Below are positions 9,774-18,723 of a stretch of DNA of 64,000 bases, in pieces. The notes under the pieces are model-generated. The model did not search any database, was not told the DNA's origin, and saw only the letters and a list, made by a program, of their open reading frames with translations. The translations under genes and the position numbers were made by a program. Origin of the DNA: Pirellula staleyi DSM 6068 (GTDB taxonomy: Bacteria; Planctomycetota; Planctomycetia; Pirellulales; Pirellulaceae); assembly GCF_000025185.1 (NCBI RefSeq), contig NC_013720.1, forward strand, positions 2,480,001-2,544,000, read 5' to 3'. The number at the start of each line of letters is the position of its first letter. Position 1 is the stretch's first letter.

Positions 9774-9925
9774 TGGAGTGCTGGCTCCTGGGCGCTCGAG
9801 TGACGGGGCCTCACGCTACGGCGCAGCATTGTGCGCGGTGGGAGTCCTCCTCTGCAAGATCGAGGCTGAAGTTCGCGGAAGATTGCCCCGGGCCCGGAGT
9901 TGCTTCTGATAGAGATGAGAAGTCG

Positions 9926-9962
9926 CCGCAGCCGCGAGAATCTCTCGCAGACGCTGCTGCGG
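9926..9962 (-). other. Compound stem-loop between potA and the SHD1 gene
   Basis: An outer CCGCAG/CTGCGG stem and an inner GCGAGA/TCTCGC stem are separated by an internal loop. The element sits 22 bases past the stop of the minus-strand SHD1 gene and could be its terminator, but the following minus-strand sequence has only a weak T-rich tract. A regulatory role in the potA leader is equally possible. Confidence 0.35.
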
Positions 9963-9984
9963 GCCGGACATTGCAGCGAGCAAT

Positions 9985-11574
9985 CTACCTTCCTCGCGAG
10001 GGAAACAGGACGGAGCGAATCCCGTAGTAGATCATTCCCAGAATGCCCGAGCCGATGAGGGCGACCGCGAGAAAACCGAAGGTTTTTTCCCCGGGAAAGT
10101 ATTTGCCGTACCGCTGGACGAATCTTATCTCGTGATCGTCCCAAAAGAGTTCGTGGCAATGGGGACAGCGGCTCCCCTCGTAGTAGAGATCGCTCCCTTT
10201 CTGCTTGAGGTCGAGTCCTCCGCGACAGGCACTGCAAAGCCCTTGTCGCGCACTGGTACGACCATCGTAGATCACCTGGGCATAGACTGTTTTCGGTGGA
10301 TCGGGTTGGCGTGTTGGCGGCGAGGTGGAAAATCTCGTCGCTGGAGGGGCGAGCACGGAAGGAAGGGAGCCCACGGGATTCGGAATGCTGGCCAGACCGC
10401 TCGGCATCGACTGCGTCGGAACACTCTTGTAAGGGGACCCGGGATAATCGGTGCTGGGATAGTTTTGCGCCGCCGGAAGTGAGGGAGGAGAGTAGCCCGG
10501 CGGTGTGTAAGACGGAACTGGCGGACTATACGAAGGCACGCTCGGCTGAGGATAGGATGGCTGCGGAGAAGAAGGCTGTGGAAACGACGGTGGACTGCTC
10601 GGCGTATAGCTGGGCATTCCAGTCGCAGGATTCATCGGCGGGCTGGAGGGATAAGTCGAGGCTGGTGAGGGATTGTTCTCAGGAGGTAAGTAGGGTGGCG
10701 GTCCGAAATCGGGCTGTGAAAAAGGAGGGGGCGCAAAGCCACTCGCTTCCGGGCTTGCTGCGGGAGCAGCCTCCGAACGAGCGGCACCGAAATCTCCTGG
10801 CGAAGGCTCAAAACCGGGCGTGTTCGGAACGAAAGCCGGGGCCACATCGGGGAGAGGTTGAGCTGGCATCGTGCGGGGATCCCCCGGAACGAGCGCGCCT
10901 CCCGGCTGTGCCAGTGGGTCTTTGGGCTTGCCAAGGTTGGCGATCATTTCTTCGGTTGGGAGCGAGTCGAGCGAAATGGTGTCACCCCGTGCGGCGAGAA
11001 GCTGGCGCACATACTCCCGATCATCGACCGACAAGAGGACGAACGAAACCTTCGAGACACGCGAAGCACGTTGCAGCACCACATCCGACCCCACTATCCG
11101 CAGGAACTTACCGTTCACGGTGTTCCCTTGCACATCGGTCCAGTCGCGTGCCACTGCTTCACCTGGAGTCGACTTGCCACCGGTGGGACGGCTGCCGCCG
11201 CCCGCTTTAGGTGGCGAGTCGGTGTGGGACGCCGATTTAGGGGGACCAAACGGATCGAACTCTTGGGCCGACCCACTAGCAGTCCCCGGCGAGGATGAAT
11301 CGTTTTGGGGCGGAGCTTCTTTCCCCTCGGCGAGATCGCGAATGATTTGCTGGTCGGCAGGGGCGAACTTCGAAATCGGCAGCGTGACGAACTTCCCCTG
11401 GGTCAAGAACGTGACTTGATCCCCTTCTTGTCTCACGAAAGTGCCGCGCATGTTCCGGCCATCGGCGCCGGTCCAGATACGCTCCTGAGCCGAGGCCAAG
11501 CCAGCCCACAAAATAACCAACACCAGGTGTAGCGACACGCAAAGCAGTCGATTGGCTAGGTTGGGGCGTTTCAT
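9985..11574 (-). CDS. SHD1-domain membrane protein with zinc ribbon (copy 1)
   Basis: A 529-residue protein from ATG 11574 (a GTG at 11586 is in frame). It has a signal-type helix (LLCVSLHLVLVILWAG) and then two SLA1-homology-1 (SHD1) modules: ERIWTGADGRNMRGTFV near 30 and RDWTDVQGNTVNGKFLRI near 140. A Pro/Ser/Tyr-rich linker spans about 220-430. A four-Cys zinc ribbon follows (CSAC...CPHC), and the protein ends with one transmembrane helix (FLAVALIGSGILGMIYYGI). SHD1 domains in planctomycetes are widespread but poorly understood. The neighbour at 11.9-13.2 kb has the same architecture, so the pair arose by tandem duplication. Function unknown. Confidence 0.8.
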   Translation of the reverse strand: MKRPNLANRLLCVSLHLVLVILWAGLASAQERIWTGADGRNMRGTFVRQEGDQVTFLTQGKFVTLPISKFAPADQQIIRDLAEGKEAPPQNDSSSPGTASGSAQEFDPFGPPKSASHTDSPPKAGGGSRPTGGKSTPGEAVARDWTDVQGNTVNGKFLRIVGSDVVLQRASRVSKVSFVLLSVDDREYVRQLLAARGDTISLDSLPTEEMIANLGKPKDPLAQPGGALVPGDPRTMPAQPLPDVAPAFVPNTPGFEPSPGDFGAARSEAAPAASPEASGFAPPPFSQPDFGPPPYLPPENNPSPASTYPSSPPMNPATGMPSYTPSSPPSFPQPSSPQPSYPQPSVPSYSPPVPSYTPPGYSPPSLPAAQNYPSTDYPGSPYKSVPTQSMPSGLASIPNPVGSLPSVLAPPATRFSTSPPTRQPDPPKTVYAQVIYDGRTSARQGLCSACRGGLDLKQKGSDLYYEGSRCPHCHELFWDDHEIRFVQRYGKYFPGEKTFGFLAVALIGSGILGMIYYGIRSVLFPSRGR

Positions 11575-11868
11575 ACGCGCACGCACTTCTACATAGTATA
11601 TGGGTGGTGAATATCCCCAATGGTGACTATTTTCAGAGGCCGAGTCAACAGAATTAACTCAGCTATTGGCGAAAATTTACCCACTCAGGGTGGTTCTTTG
11701 GTCGCTCTTGTAGGGGAAGCGTCGCCGGTGACTACCGGTCAGGGAGCTACCCCCTCAAAAAGCAGCCTTGGCTGGGGACGCGATCGCAGCTGGGAGAGAG
11801 CCTCAGGGGAGAAAACTGCGATCGACTGACAGCAATCAACTGATAGTGAGCCAGTCTGTCAGGTACGT

Positions 11869-13248
11869 TTAGTACGTTCTGGTTTCGGGCTCGCGCGACC
11901 AATTCGCCAGCCGCATTCCGATGCCAATCACGGCGACGATACCGATGCCAGCAAACATCCCGGCGTAGACCACCCAGGAAGGGATGCCGCTATCGATCCA
12001 AAAATCGGCGGTGTGCGCGTCCCACCACTCGGCACCGCAACTCTTGCATTTGCTCCCCTTCGTCTGATTCTTGTTAAGGTCCACCTCGGCCGGAGTGAGG
12101 CACTTGGTGCACACACCCTGCTCGCGACCGTGTCGCATAACTACAAAAACGATCGGGTAGTCCTTGTAGCGTTCTTGCATCGCCTTCACTTCCAAGTCGT
12201 CCGTCGATTCATTCATGCCGGGCGACATCGGGCTGCCATAAGGTGCTGGCATCACCGGGGTAGGCATGCTCGGTGGACTGAAGTTCGAGGGGGGCATCGA
12301 CGGTGGACTTCCCGACGAGAGCCCGCTGGGAGGTGTATAAGGAGCGGGCGGCGTGTAAGGAGGTGGGCTGAACCCTGGATTTCCGCTTGGAATCGACGAA
12401 CTTTCCTCAGGCCGCGTAGGCATTTCAAACGGAGGTGGCGTGAACGAGGGTGTTGTGGGAGGAACGACGCCGGGGATGCTGCCGTCGGGATTCGGCATCG
12501 GGGCAATCGGCGCTGGATCGAAGTTTGGGGTCAGTGGCAACGGTGGCGGTGTAAAGCCTGGGCCAACACCCGGGCCAGGGATTCCGCCAGGGCCGGGCAT
12601 CGCTCCAGGACCAGGCACACTGGGAACACCAGGGAAACTGGGGGCTCCTGGAATTGCACCGGGATTAACACCAGGGTTCATGCCCGGATCGATTCCCCCC
12701 GCGCCACCAATCGAGTTCTCGGCTGGAAGAGCAGCGAGGGCAGCTTCGTCGCCGCGATCGGCGAGCATCTGCCGCACGTAAGCTCGGTCGTCGGGACTAA
12801 GGTTAATAAACGGGATCTTGGTCACGCGCGAGGCACGCTGCAGCACCACCTCGGGACCTACGACACGCAAGAACTTGGCCGTCAGCTTATTTCCTTGCGT
12901 GTCGGTCCATTCGCGCGACGTGGCAGTCGTCGACTTCGGCTTTTTCGTGCTCGAGGCCTCGTCGTCGTCGCTCGAATCACCGGCTGGCGTGGTGGTTCCA
13001 GAGGCCAAATCGCGGATCACCTGCTGATCCTCCTCGGAAAACCGGGTGATCGGTAAAGTGATCTCTTTCCCTTGGAAAATGAACGTGACATCGTCGCCGC
13101 TCGAGCGCACAAACTCGGCCTGCATCGTGCGGCCATCGGCGGAGGTCCAGGTCCGTTCCTCGGCGGCTGTCGAGGCCACCAGTACCAAAACGCAAAGCAG
13201 GGCAAGGCTGCGGGACTTGGCCAGACGTTTCAGTACGAGGGCGTTCAT
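11869..13248 (-). CDS. SHD1-domain membrane protein with zinc ribbon (copy 2)
   Basis: A 459-residue paralog of the preceding gene. It has a signal peptide (SLALLCVLVLVASTAAEE) and two SHD1 modules (ERTWTSADGRTMQAEFV and REWTDTQGNKLTAKFLRVV), each about 60 residues. A Gly/Pro-rich linker (PGPGAMPGPGGIPGPG) replaces the Pro/Ser-rich linker of copy 1. The four-Cys ribbon CTKC...CKSC and a C-terminal helix (WVVYAGMFAGIGIVAVIGIG) follow. The linkers have diverged in composition while the SHD1 and zinc-ribbon ends are conserved, which suggests those ends carry the function. The copies are separated by about 295 bases, so they may be transcribed separately. Confidence 0.8.
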   Translation of the reverse strand: MNALVLKRLAKSRSLALLCVLVLVASTAAEERTWTSADGRTMQAEFVRSSGDDVTFIFQGKEITLPITRFSEEDQQVIRDLASGTTTPAGDSSDDDEASSTKKPKSTTATSREWTDTQGNKLTAKFLRVVGPEVVLQRASRVTKIPFINLSPDDRAYVRQMLADRGDEAALAALPAENSIGGAGGIDPGMNPGVNPGAIPGAPSFPGVPSVPGPGAMPGPGGIPGPGVGPGFTPPPLPLTPNFDPAPIAPMPNPDGSIPGVVPPTTPSFTPPPFEMPTRPEESSSIPSGNPGFSPPPYTPPAPYTPPSGLSSGSPPSMPPSNFSPPSMPTPVMPAPYGSPMSPGMNESTDDLEVKAMQERYKDYPIVFVVMRHGREQGVCTKCLTPAEVDLNKNQTKGSKCKSCGAEWWDAHTADFWIDSGIPSWVVYAGMFAGIGIVAVIGIGMRLANWSREPETRTY

Positions 13249-13604
13249 CGAAGTATTCCGTTTGCCAAAGGAAGGATGGATGTAGTTTGGTGAAGTGGCG
13301 GGGCCAGGTCAAATCGAAGTTGTCACTTTTTTCGCAGCGGAAAAACCTTGAATTTCACCTCGATTTTGGACTCGACCGGCAAGATCGGGGGCTATCGGGC
13401 GAACCTGGAACTGCAGCGATGCGACCATTCCTGACAAAGAGGCTCTCGAGAAAGGTCGCGTGGTGAGTTGGCATCATTTTCGGATGCTAGCCGCCCGTAG
13501 CCTGAAGGCGATTCGTTGGTTAAACTTCGATCTTGGGGTGATTCGGAAGATTTTTCCCGATTTCTGGCATCAGCCAGATTCGGCCAGACGACACTCCCTC
13601 CCAT
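13249..13604. other. Intergenic region upstream of tRNA-Leu
   Basis: About 355 bases with no supported gene. It must contain the divergent promoters for the SHD1 copy 2 gene (minus strand) and for tRNA-Leu (plus strand). I see no strong hairpin or repeat. Confidence 0.4.
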
Positions 13605-13686
13605 GGCCACTTGGTGAAATTGGCAGACACGCAGGATTTAGGTTCCTGTGCCGCAAGGCGTCGGGGTTCAAGTCCCCGAGTGGCCA
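13605..13686 (+). tRNA. tRNA-Leu (anticodon UAG)
   Basis: An 82-base class-II tRNA. The 7-bp acceptor stem GGCCACT/AGTGGCC is perfect and the discriminator base is A. The anticodon stem CAGGA/TCCTG frames the loop TTTAGGT, giving anticodon TAG (UAG). A long variable arm (TGCCGCAAGGCGT) and the T-arm CGGGG-TTCAAGT-CCCCG are clear. CCA is not encoded. Confidence 0.96.
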
Positions 13687-13748
13687 CTGCTCGAGCGCTC
13701 TTGCTGGGGGCGATGCTTGATGTTTTCAGCTCGGACCCACGAGCCGGT

Positions 13749-15272
13749 TCACGGCTGACGCTCCAGCTCCAAGCGAAACTGCATCACACCCCCGCCGATC
13801 AACACGCGGCTGACGGTCCCGTCCTCGTTAAGTCGCTCAAGAGATCTTGTTTCCCCTTCGGCTGAAACCAGGCAGTTCATTCGCCTATTGTCTAGCGTGC
13901 AAACGAACTCTCGTCGCACCGCACCACTCGGCGAGCGTTTGTTCGACGAGAACTTCAGCGAGCTCTCTTCCCAGCGAACATTGGTTGCTATCTCGCCAGC
14001 GACGGCTCCGGTCGACATCTCTTCCCAGATCGAAACCGCAAATACGCCGTTCTCTTCTTCGATCGAAAGACGCTGAATCGATCCCGGCTGGATGTTGAGG
14101 TTCCTCCATTCGCCAGCATAGGGATGGGGCGGCACCACCGGTTCGGTACCGTCGCTGAAAAGCAAACAGCCTCCGATGCCCAGCAGCAGCATCAAAGCGA
14201 TGGCAGCAACCACATAGAGCCACCAGCGTCGCCCAGCAGGAGGTGCTGGTGGCTGCGAAGTGGCTATCGAAGGAGCGAGCGATTTGGCTTGAGGGGCATG
14301 GCTACGAAGCAAGCGAAACACGCCAGGAACAAACGCTTGTCGCTCGGAAGTTTCGCCGATCATCGCAACAAAACAGCCGAGCGATGTATCGCCAAGTTCT
14401 TCGCTGATGGCATGAAAGGCTAGTCCCGTTTTGGCGAGAAGCGAGCGTTTCTCGGCGATACCACGAATCTTGATCGAGAGGGCAATGAGCGCACGGTTGC
14501 GGACATCGATCGCTTCACCCGTAATTGCCTCTTCGGGACCAATCAAACTTTGATGGATTTGATTCGGTAACTCGACACAGAAGAGGTTTTCGAGCGATTC
14601 CGATAAGAACTCGATAGCCTGCTTGGTCGATGATAGACGAGGAATCACCCACTCATATCCGAGGCAATTTGCCCGTAGTTCTGAAGTCGATCGCTTCGCC
14701 AGAACAGGTCCGCCGCGATAGCTTTCAAGGCCGTAGAGCACTATTGCTAGCCAGCAGTTCACCTGCAGTGTTTCGCGTAGCGCGATGAGTTCCAGTCGAA
14801 AGTCGTTCTTCAGTCGTCGTCGATCTGTGGAAGGTTCTGCACCGGCATTGCTCCACAAAGATTCCCCAGCAATCCAAACTGCGACCCCACTAGCCGCAGG
14901 CAATTTTCCGCGCGAGCGGCGGAGCAATTTGCCAAGTTGTCGCAAATCGGCAGTTGCATCTTCGGCGGACGCTTCGCTGTTTCCATGCCAGAACAGGTAG
15001 TGTGCATGATTGGCCGATTTGCGATGTCCGGTGGCAATGGTGAATCGAGTTGCGGGGTTCTCAGCGACTGGCTGATCGACCGTGAGGTCGGCCGAAGCCA
15101 TCAAACTGACGATGGAGTTCCGCTCGATTCCTAGGATGAGGAACAGATGGCAGTCCGTGATGGAGCGCCCTTGCTGCTCCAGCGTTTCGAGGGCTGTTTT
15201 CCATTCGCTATCGAGCGAGATTGATTTGCTGGGAATGGGGGAGGAGGTCGCCGGAGAAGTCGAAGCAGCCAT
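13749..15272 (-). CDS. TssM/IcmF-like protein, shortened and lacking a P-loop
   Basis: A 507-residue protein from ATG 15272 (an in-frame TTG lies at 15284). Its first 345 residues follow the layout of the cytoplasmic domain of type VI secretion TssM/IcmF. A hydrophobic strand stands at the P-loop position (LFLILGIERNSI) but has no GKS/T. A helix and strand follow (LGKLLRRSRGKLPAASGVAV) that recall the TssM segment ending in P-x-N-G-V. Then come a strand VNCWLAIVLYGLESYRG in the place of the TssM K-L-D region, and FVPGVFRLLR in place of the R-G-v-y-f-T motif. One transmembrane helix (about 349-372, WWLYVVAAIALMLLLGIGG) and a periplasmic domain of about 130 residues follow. Canonical TssM has about 1100 residues and three helices. 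The gene lies downstream of a TssL-like gene. The fold assignment is inference from motif order and context. Confidence 0.6.
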   Translation of the reverse strand: MAASTSPATSSPIPSKSISLDSEWKTALETLEQQGRSITDCHLFLILGIERNSIVSLMASADLTVDQPVAENPATRFTIATGHRKSANHAHYLFWHGNSEASAEDATADLRQLGKLLRRSRGKLPAASGVAVWIAGESLWSNAGAEPSTDRRRLKNDFRLELIALRETLQVNCWLAIVLYGLESYRGGPVLAKRSTSELRANCLGYEWVIPRLSSTKQAIEFLSESLENLFCVELPNQIHQSLIGPEEAITGEAIDVRNRALIALSIKIRGIAEKRSLLAKTGLAFHAISEELGDTSLGCFVAMIGETSERQAFVPGVFRLLRSHAPQAKSLAPSIATSQPPAPPAGRRWWLYVVAAIALMLLLGIGGCLLFSDGTEPVVPPHPYAGEWRNLNIQPGSIQRLSIEEENGVFAVSIWEEMSTGAVAGEIATNVRWEESSLKFSSNKRSPSGAVRREFVCTLDNRRMNCLVSAEGETRSLERLNEDGTVSRVLIGGGVMQFRLELERQP

Positions 15273-15391
15273 GGATGAGTTCAATCAGTTGGATCATGCA
15301 GCCAGTGCGGAAGAAAACGCAAAAGAGTGTTGAGTCGCGTGAATCGAGCGGAACGGACTTTAATGTTTCAAGGGGATCAGAGTGTGAGCCC

Positions 15392-16168
15392 TTACCGCCG
15401 CGAATGCTCGCAATGACGAATCAGAATTTCGCCCCCGGGAAACGTTTGTTCCTCGGGAAGATGTATTTGGGACGAGCCATCGACGAGAGCACGGACGCGG
15501 CGTGTCCAGCGCGCGGGAGGTTCGCGTCCATCGGGAATGAGTTCGACCGGGAAGGTGGAACCAAAACCGAGGTCGACGCACAGGAGGTAAACCTCGAGCG
15601 CCTCGAAGTGACGCAGGGATTCGGTCAGCTGAGCTTGCTCCCAGAATCGTTCTGCGCGAGCAGGGGCCCCGAAGAACATCCCTTCGAGCGGCATCTCGAT
15701 CCAGCGCAATTGCCAGCGAGTACTGGCGTTGCTCAAAAGGTCGTCAATCCAGCAGACAATGGCGTAGCGAATGCCTAGCTGACGCTCGTCGAAAGCTGCT
15801 TCGGGATCGAGTCCATGATCGATAGCAATCAGATTTCCGAGGAGCGGACCGACTTGAGTTTGGGCATGCTCGATCTCGGCCCGAATGGCAGCTTCGTAGG
15901 CCGTTCGCAGGAGTGTGGCTTGCCGCGGTGAGTCGGCAAAATGCGTTGCAATCGACTTTGTCAAAGTTTCGCGACTGACTGTCCGCTGCAGCACTTGCGC
16001 CAGCTCGTCGATGACAAGTGGATCGACCGATTTACCTGCCAGCGCTTGCTGCAAAGCGGGTGTGAAATCGAGATCGGTGAAGACCGGCTCGCTTGATTCG
16101 AGCTTATCGAGCCAACCCCACGTGAGCTCCAAAATGGGATAGAGGGCGTCGAGTACGGAGGCTTGCAT
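15392..16168 (-). CDS. TssL/DotU-like protein without membrane anchor
   Basis: A 258-residue protein matching the cytoplasmic domain of TssL (DotU), the type VI secretion membrane-complex partner of TssM. The family core is clear: IRYAIVCWIDDLL (about 131-143, matching the r-y-a-l-a-a-l-x-D-E segment), a Trp-rich helix, MFFGAPARAERFWEQA, and LEVYLLCVDLGFGSTFP (matching L-E-l-y-y-l-c-L-x-x-G-F-x-G-x-y). Canonical TssL ends in a transmembrane helix; here the last 50 residues are polar and contain none. It is the first gene of a two-gene minus-strand unit and lies 119 bases ahead of the chosen start of the TssM-like gene. No other secretion gene is present in the window. Confidence 0.75.
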   Translation of the reverse strand: MQASVLDALYPILELTWGWLDKLESSEPVFTDLDFTPALQQALAGKSVDPLVIDELAQVLQRTVSRETLTKSIATHFADSPRQATLLRTAYEAAIRAEIEHAQTQVGPLLGNLIAIDHGLDPEAAFDERQLGIRYAIVCWIDDLLSNASTRWQLRWIEMPLEGMFFGAPARAERFWEQAQLTESLRHFEALEVYLLCVDLGFGSTFPVELIPDGREPPARWTRRVRALVDGSSQIHLPEEQTFPGGEILIRHCEHSRR

Positions 16169-16385
16169 AGCAAACGCTTTCAGCCACCAGAACTCTCACC
16201 AGTCGCTGGAATGTCCACGACTGTTTTGCGAGCTGATAGCGGACGCATTCTAGTGTGAGCTAGCGGCCGAACTCAAACAAATCTGACATTCGGCAGCAAG
16301 ATTTTTTCAGCACTAATAGCGGGGTAATTGCCAGCCTACTGGTGGCAACAGCTCCTCGATGGGTGAGTCTGCTGCCAGCTACTCG

Positions 16386-17723
16386 TTACACCAACTCAGG
16401 CATCACGGGGTGGTGATCGACGAGGTACTGAGGGCGCCCGCTGAGATCGTTGACGGTCGATTCGGGGTTGATTCCGAGGCGGTGATAAAGGGTGGCCAAG
16501 ACTTCGCCGAAGTGGACGGGGCGCGAAGTCGGTTCGCCCGCGATTTTGTCGGTGGTTCCAATCACTTGACCGGTCTTCATGCCACCACCTGCCAGCACGG
16601 CACAGCCGACTTGAGGCCAATGATCGCGGCCACCATCTTTGTTGATGATCGGGGTGCGGCCAAACTCGCCCCAGGCAACGACGGAAACATCTTTGTCCAT
16701 GCCTCGAGCATGCAGATCTTCCACCAAAGCGCTGAAGCCTTGATCGAACTGAGGGCCGTGCGTGTTCTTGAACTCCGAGAAGTTATTGCTGTGGAAATCC
16801 CAGCGTCCGAAGTTCAGCGTGACGACGCGAGCGCCTGCTTCCACCAAGCGTCGAGCCATCAAAAAGTGTTCGAGGTTGCGTGGTGCACCGTCGCCATAGT
16901 TGCGTGGATCACCCTTGCCATAGCGCTCGCGAACTTTCGGATCTTCCTTCGAAAGATCGAGGGCATCGGCCAGACGGCTGCTCGTAAGGACACCGAGTGC
17001 CTGCGAGGTGAAGGTGTCGACCCCCGAGAGCATTCCGCTGTTATCGAGGTCGCGTCGCAGTCGATCGAAGCTTCCCAAAAGTTGACGACGATCTTGCAGT
17101 CGATCGGCCGAAATGCCGTTCAGCAGCAGATCGGCAGCACCTTCGCCATTGGGCCGAAATGCCGAATGCGAGGGCCCCATGAAACCGGGATGCCCAGGTG
17201 AACCGTAGGGTGGATGACCAGCGCGAGGCGAGAGTCCGACAAACGGTGGCACGCTCGGATTGGCGGGGCCTTTGAGCTTCGAAACCACACTGCCGAGCGA
17301 GGGCCAACCACCGGCGGGCTGACGTTCGAACGAGCGGCCGGTGTAGCAGATAAAGGAGTCGTGATTGCCGTTGGGTGATCCGACCACGGTCCGAATGGGG
17401 ACCAGTTTGTCCATGATTTTGGCCATCTGCGGCATGTGCTCGCAGATTTGAATGCCGGGGACATTGGTGTCGATCGGGTTGAACTCGCCACGAATTTCGG
17501 CCGGAGCATCGGGCTTCAGGTCGAACATGTCTTGGTGGGGTGGGGCTCCACACAAGTAGATCATGATCACTGCTTTGTGCGATTTACCCACGCCAGCAGC
17601 CTCTTCTGCGCGAAGCAGATCGGCCAGGGTGAGCCCCGACATACCGAGAGCACCAATGGTGAGTGCTTCGCGTCGCGTCATGCCTTGGCAAAGGCGTTTG
17701 GGCTGTCCGGTGATGCTGAGCAT
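16386..17723 (-). CDS. DUF1501 family protein, Tat-type signal
   Basis: A 445-residue protein of the DUF1501 family (sulfatase-like fold), common in planctomycetes. ATG 17723 is chosen because it gives the usual short N-terminus with a twin-arginine-like motif (MTRREALTIGALGMSGL) before the mature protein. Family landmarks are the early IYLCGAPPHQDMFDLKP, GNHDSFICYTGR, LEAGARVVTL-type strand (RRLVEAGARVVTLNFGRWD), WGEFGRTPIINKDGGRDHWP and the final H-F-G-E-V-L-A-T-L-Y region. DUF1501 genes often follow a DUF1549/DUF1553 cytochrome gene; none is adjacent here. Enzymatic activity is unproven for the family. Confidence 0.88.
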   Translation of the reverse strand: MLSITGQPKRLCQGMTRREALTIGALGMSGLTLADLLRAEEAAGVGKSHKAVIMIYLCGAPPHQDMFDLKPDAPAEIRGEFNPIDTNVPGIQICEHMPQMAKIMDKLVPIRTVVGSPNGNHDSFICYTGRSFERQPAGGWPSLGSVVSKLKGPANPSVPPFVGLSPRAGHPPYGSPGHPGFMGPSHSAFRPNGEGAADLLLNGISADRLQDRRQLLGSFDRLRRDLDNSGMLSGVDTFTSQALGVLTSSRLADALDLSKEDPKVRERYGKGDPRNYGDGAPRNLEHFLMARRLVEAGARVVTLNFGRWDFHSNNFSEFKNTHGPQFDQGFSALVEDLHARGMDKDVSVVAWGEFGRTPIINKDGGRDHWPQVGCAVLAGGGMKTGQVIGTTDKIAGEPTSRPVHFGEVLATLYHRLGINPESTVNDLSGRPQYLVDHHPVMPELV

Positions 17724-17916
17724 AAGCGAGGCGAGCCTCCAAAAGGCGGTCGGCCGCAGCGAGTCGAGTGGTCGACAGTGGCGGTCGAAGCTTGGGGGAT
17801 GATGGGCGGGCAAGGCGAGGCAGGAGTCCGCAAACCACTTTGGGTGGTAATGACGACTGCCTTAATCTATCGACATTGGCTTATTGATGCGAGAAGAAAA
17901 TCGACTTTCTCGAGGA

Positions 17917-18453
17917 TCAGTTGCCGCCCGCGCTGCCAGAATTGCCCGAAGATAAGGCTGCGGAAGAGTTTGCGGCCTGTTTTCGGGTCCACTGGTCGCC
18001 GAACTGGATGATCAACACGGCGGAGATCAGCATGACGGCACCGATGATGCGAGGGATCGAGATCGGGATGGTTTTGGCCCCGATGAGCCCAAAATGATCG
18101 ATCGTGATCGAGCCAATCAGCTGACCGGCGACGATCGAGCAGATCATCACCGAGGTTCCGAGGCGGGGAGCCAGAACGATGTTCGAGGTTACGAAAATTG
18201 CCCCGAGCAAACCACCCGCCCAAATCCAAATCGGAAATCCGGCCATCTGTTTGACGTCGGGAGCCGACGCTTTGCTCCCCGCAATCAGCATGGCGCAAAC
18301 GGCGAGCATCACAGCAGTTCCGACGATAAACGACATCAGCCCCGCCATCGCTGGATGGTTGAGTTCTTTCCCCAAGCTGGCGTTCACGCGGACTTGCAGC
18401 GGAATCAACAGCCCAGCAACGAGCGCCGACACGATCAAGAGCCACTGCGACAT
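17917..18453 (-). CDS. DMT-superfamily permease, YdcZ/DUF606 type
   Basis: A 178-residue inner-membrane protein with about five hydrophobic helices. The start matches the DUF606 (YdcZ) family: an N-terminal helix LLIVSALVAGLLIPLQ followed by VRVNASLGKELNHP, then SFIVGTAVML. The later LGTSVMICSIVAGQLIGSI and the final helix IIGAVMLISAVLII are also typical. Single-domain members are half the size of EamA transporters and probably act as dimers. The substrate is unknown. It diverges from the ThuA fusion gene, with about 270 bases between the two starts. Confidence 0.82.
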   Translation of the reverse strand: MSQWLLIVSALVAGLLIPLQVRVNASLGKELNHPAMAGLMSFIVGTAVMLAVCAMLIAGSKASAPDVKQMAGFPIWIWAGGLLGAIFVTSNIVLAPRLGTSVMICSIVAGQLIGSITIDHFGLIGAKTIPISIPRIIGAVMLISAVLIIQFGDQWTRKQAANSSAALSSGNSGSAGGN

Positions 18454-18723
18454 AAACGTATTTCCGGGGGAGATGCACGAAGGGGCGTTCTCTTTACAGC
18501 GCTCCGCTAGTGAACCACACTAGAGGGCTACCATCGAATCCGCTTCAGTGCGCGGAGTTGATGCCCGCCGATTCTGTCGCCAAACCTGGGCGGCAACAAG
18601 TTCCCACCCACTAGTCGCCTGCTTGAGCCGAACAGCTTTCCCTTTCCTGATGGGAATGTGACGCGCTTGGTCGTCGCCGTTTTTTGTTCCGATTGCACAC
18701 CTCTGCCCATGCAAAATTTCGCC

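Noticed and set aside
13749-15272. The TssM-like gene as a decayed pseudogene
   Set aside because: The frame is intact over 507 codons, with a clean transmembrane helix and a folded-looking periplasmic tail; a decayed gene would show stops or frameshifts.
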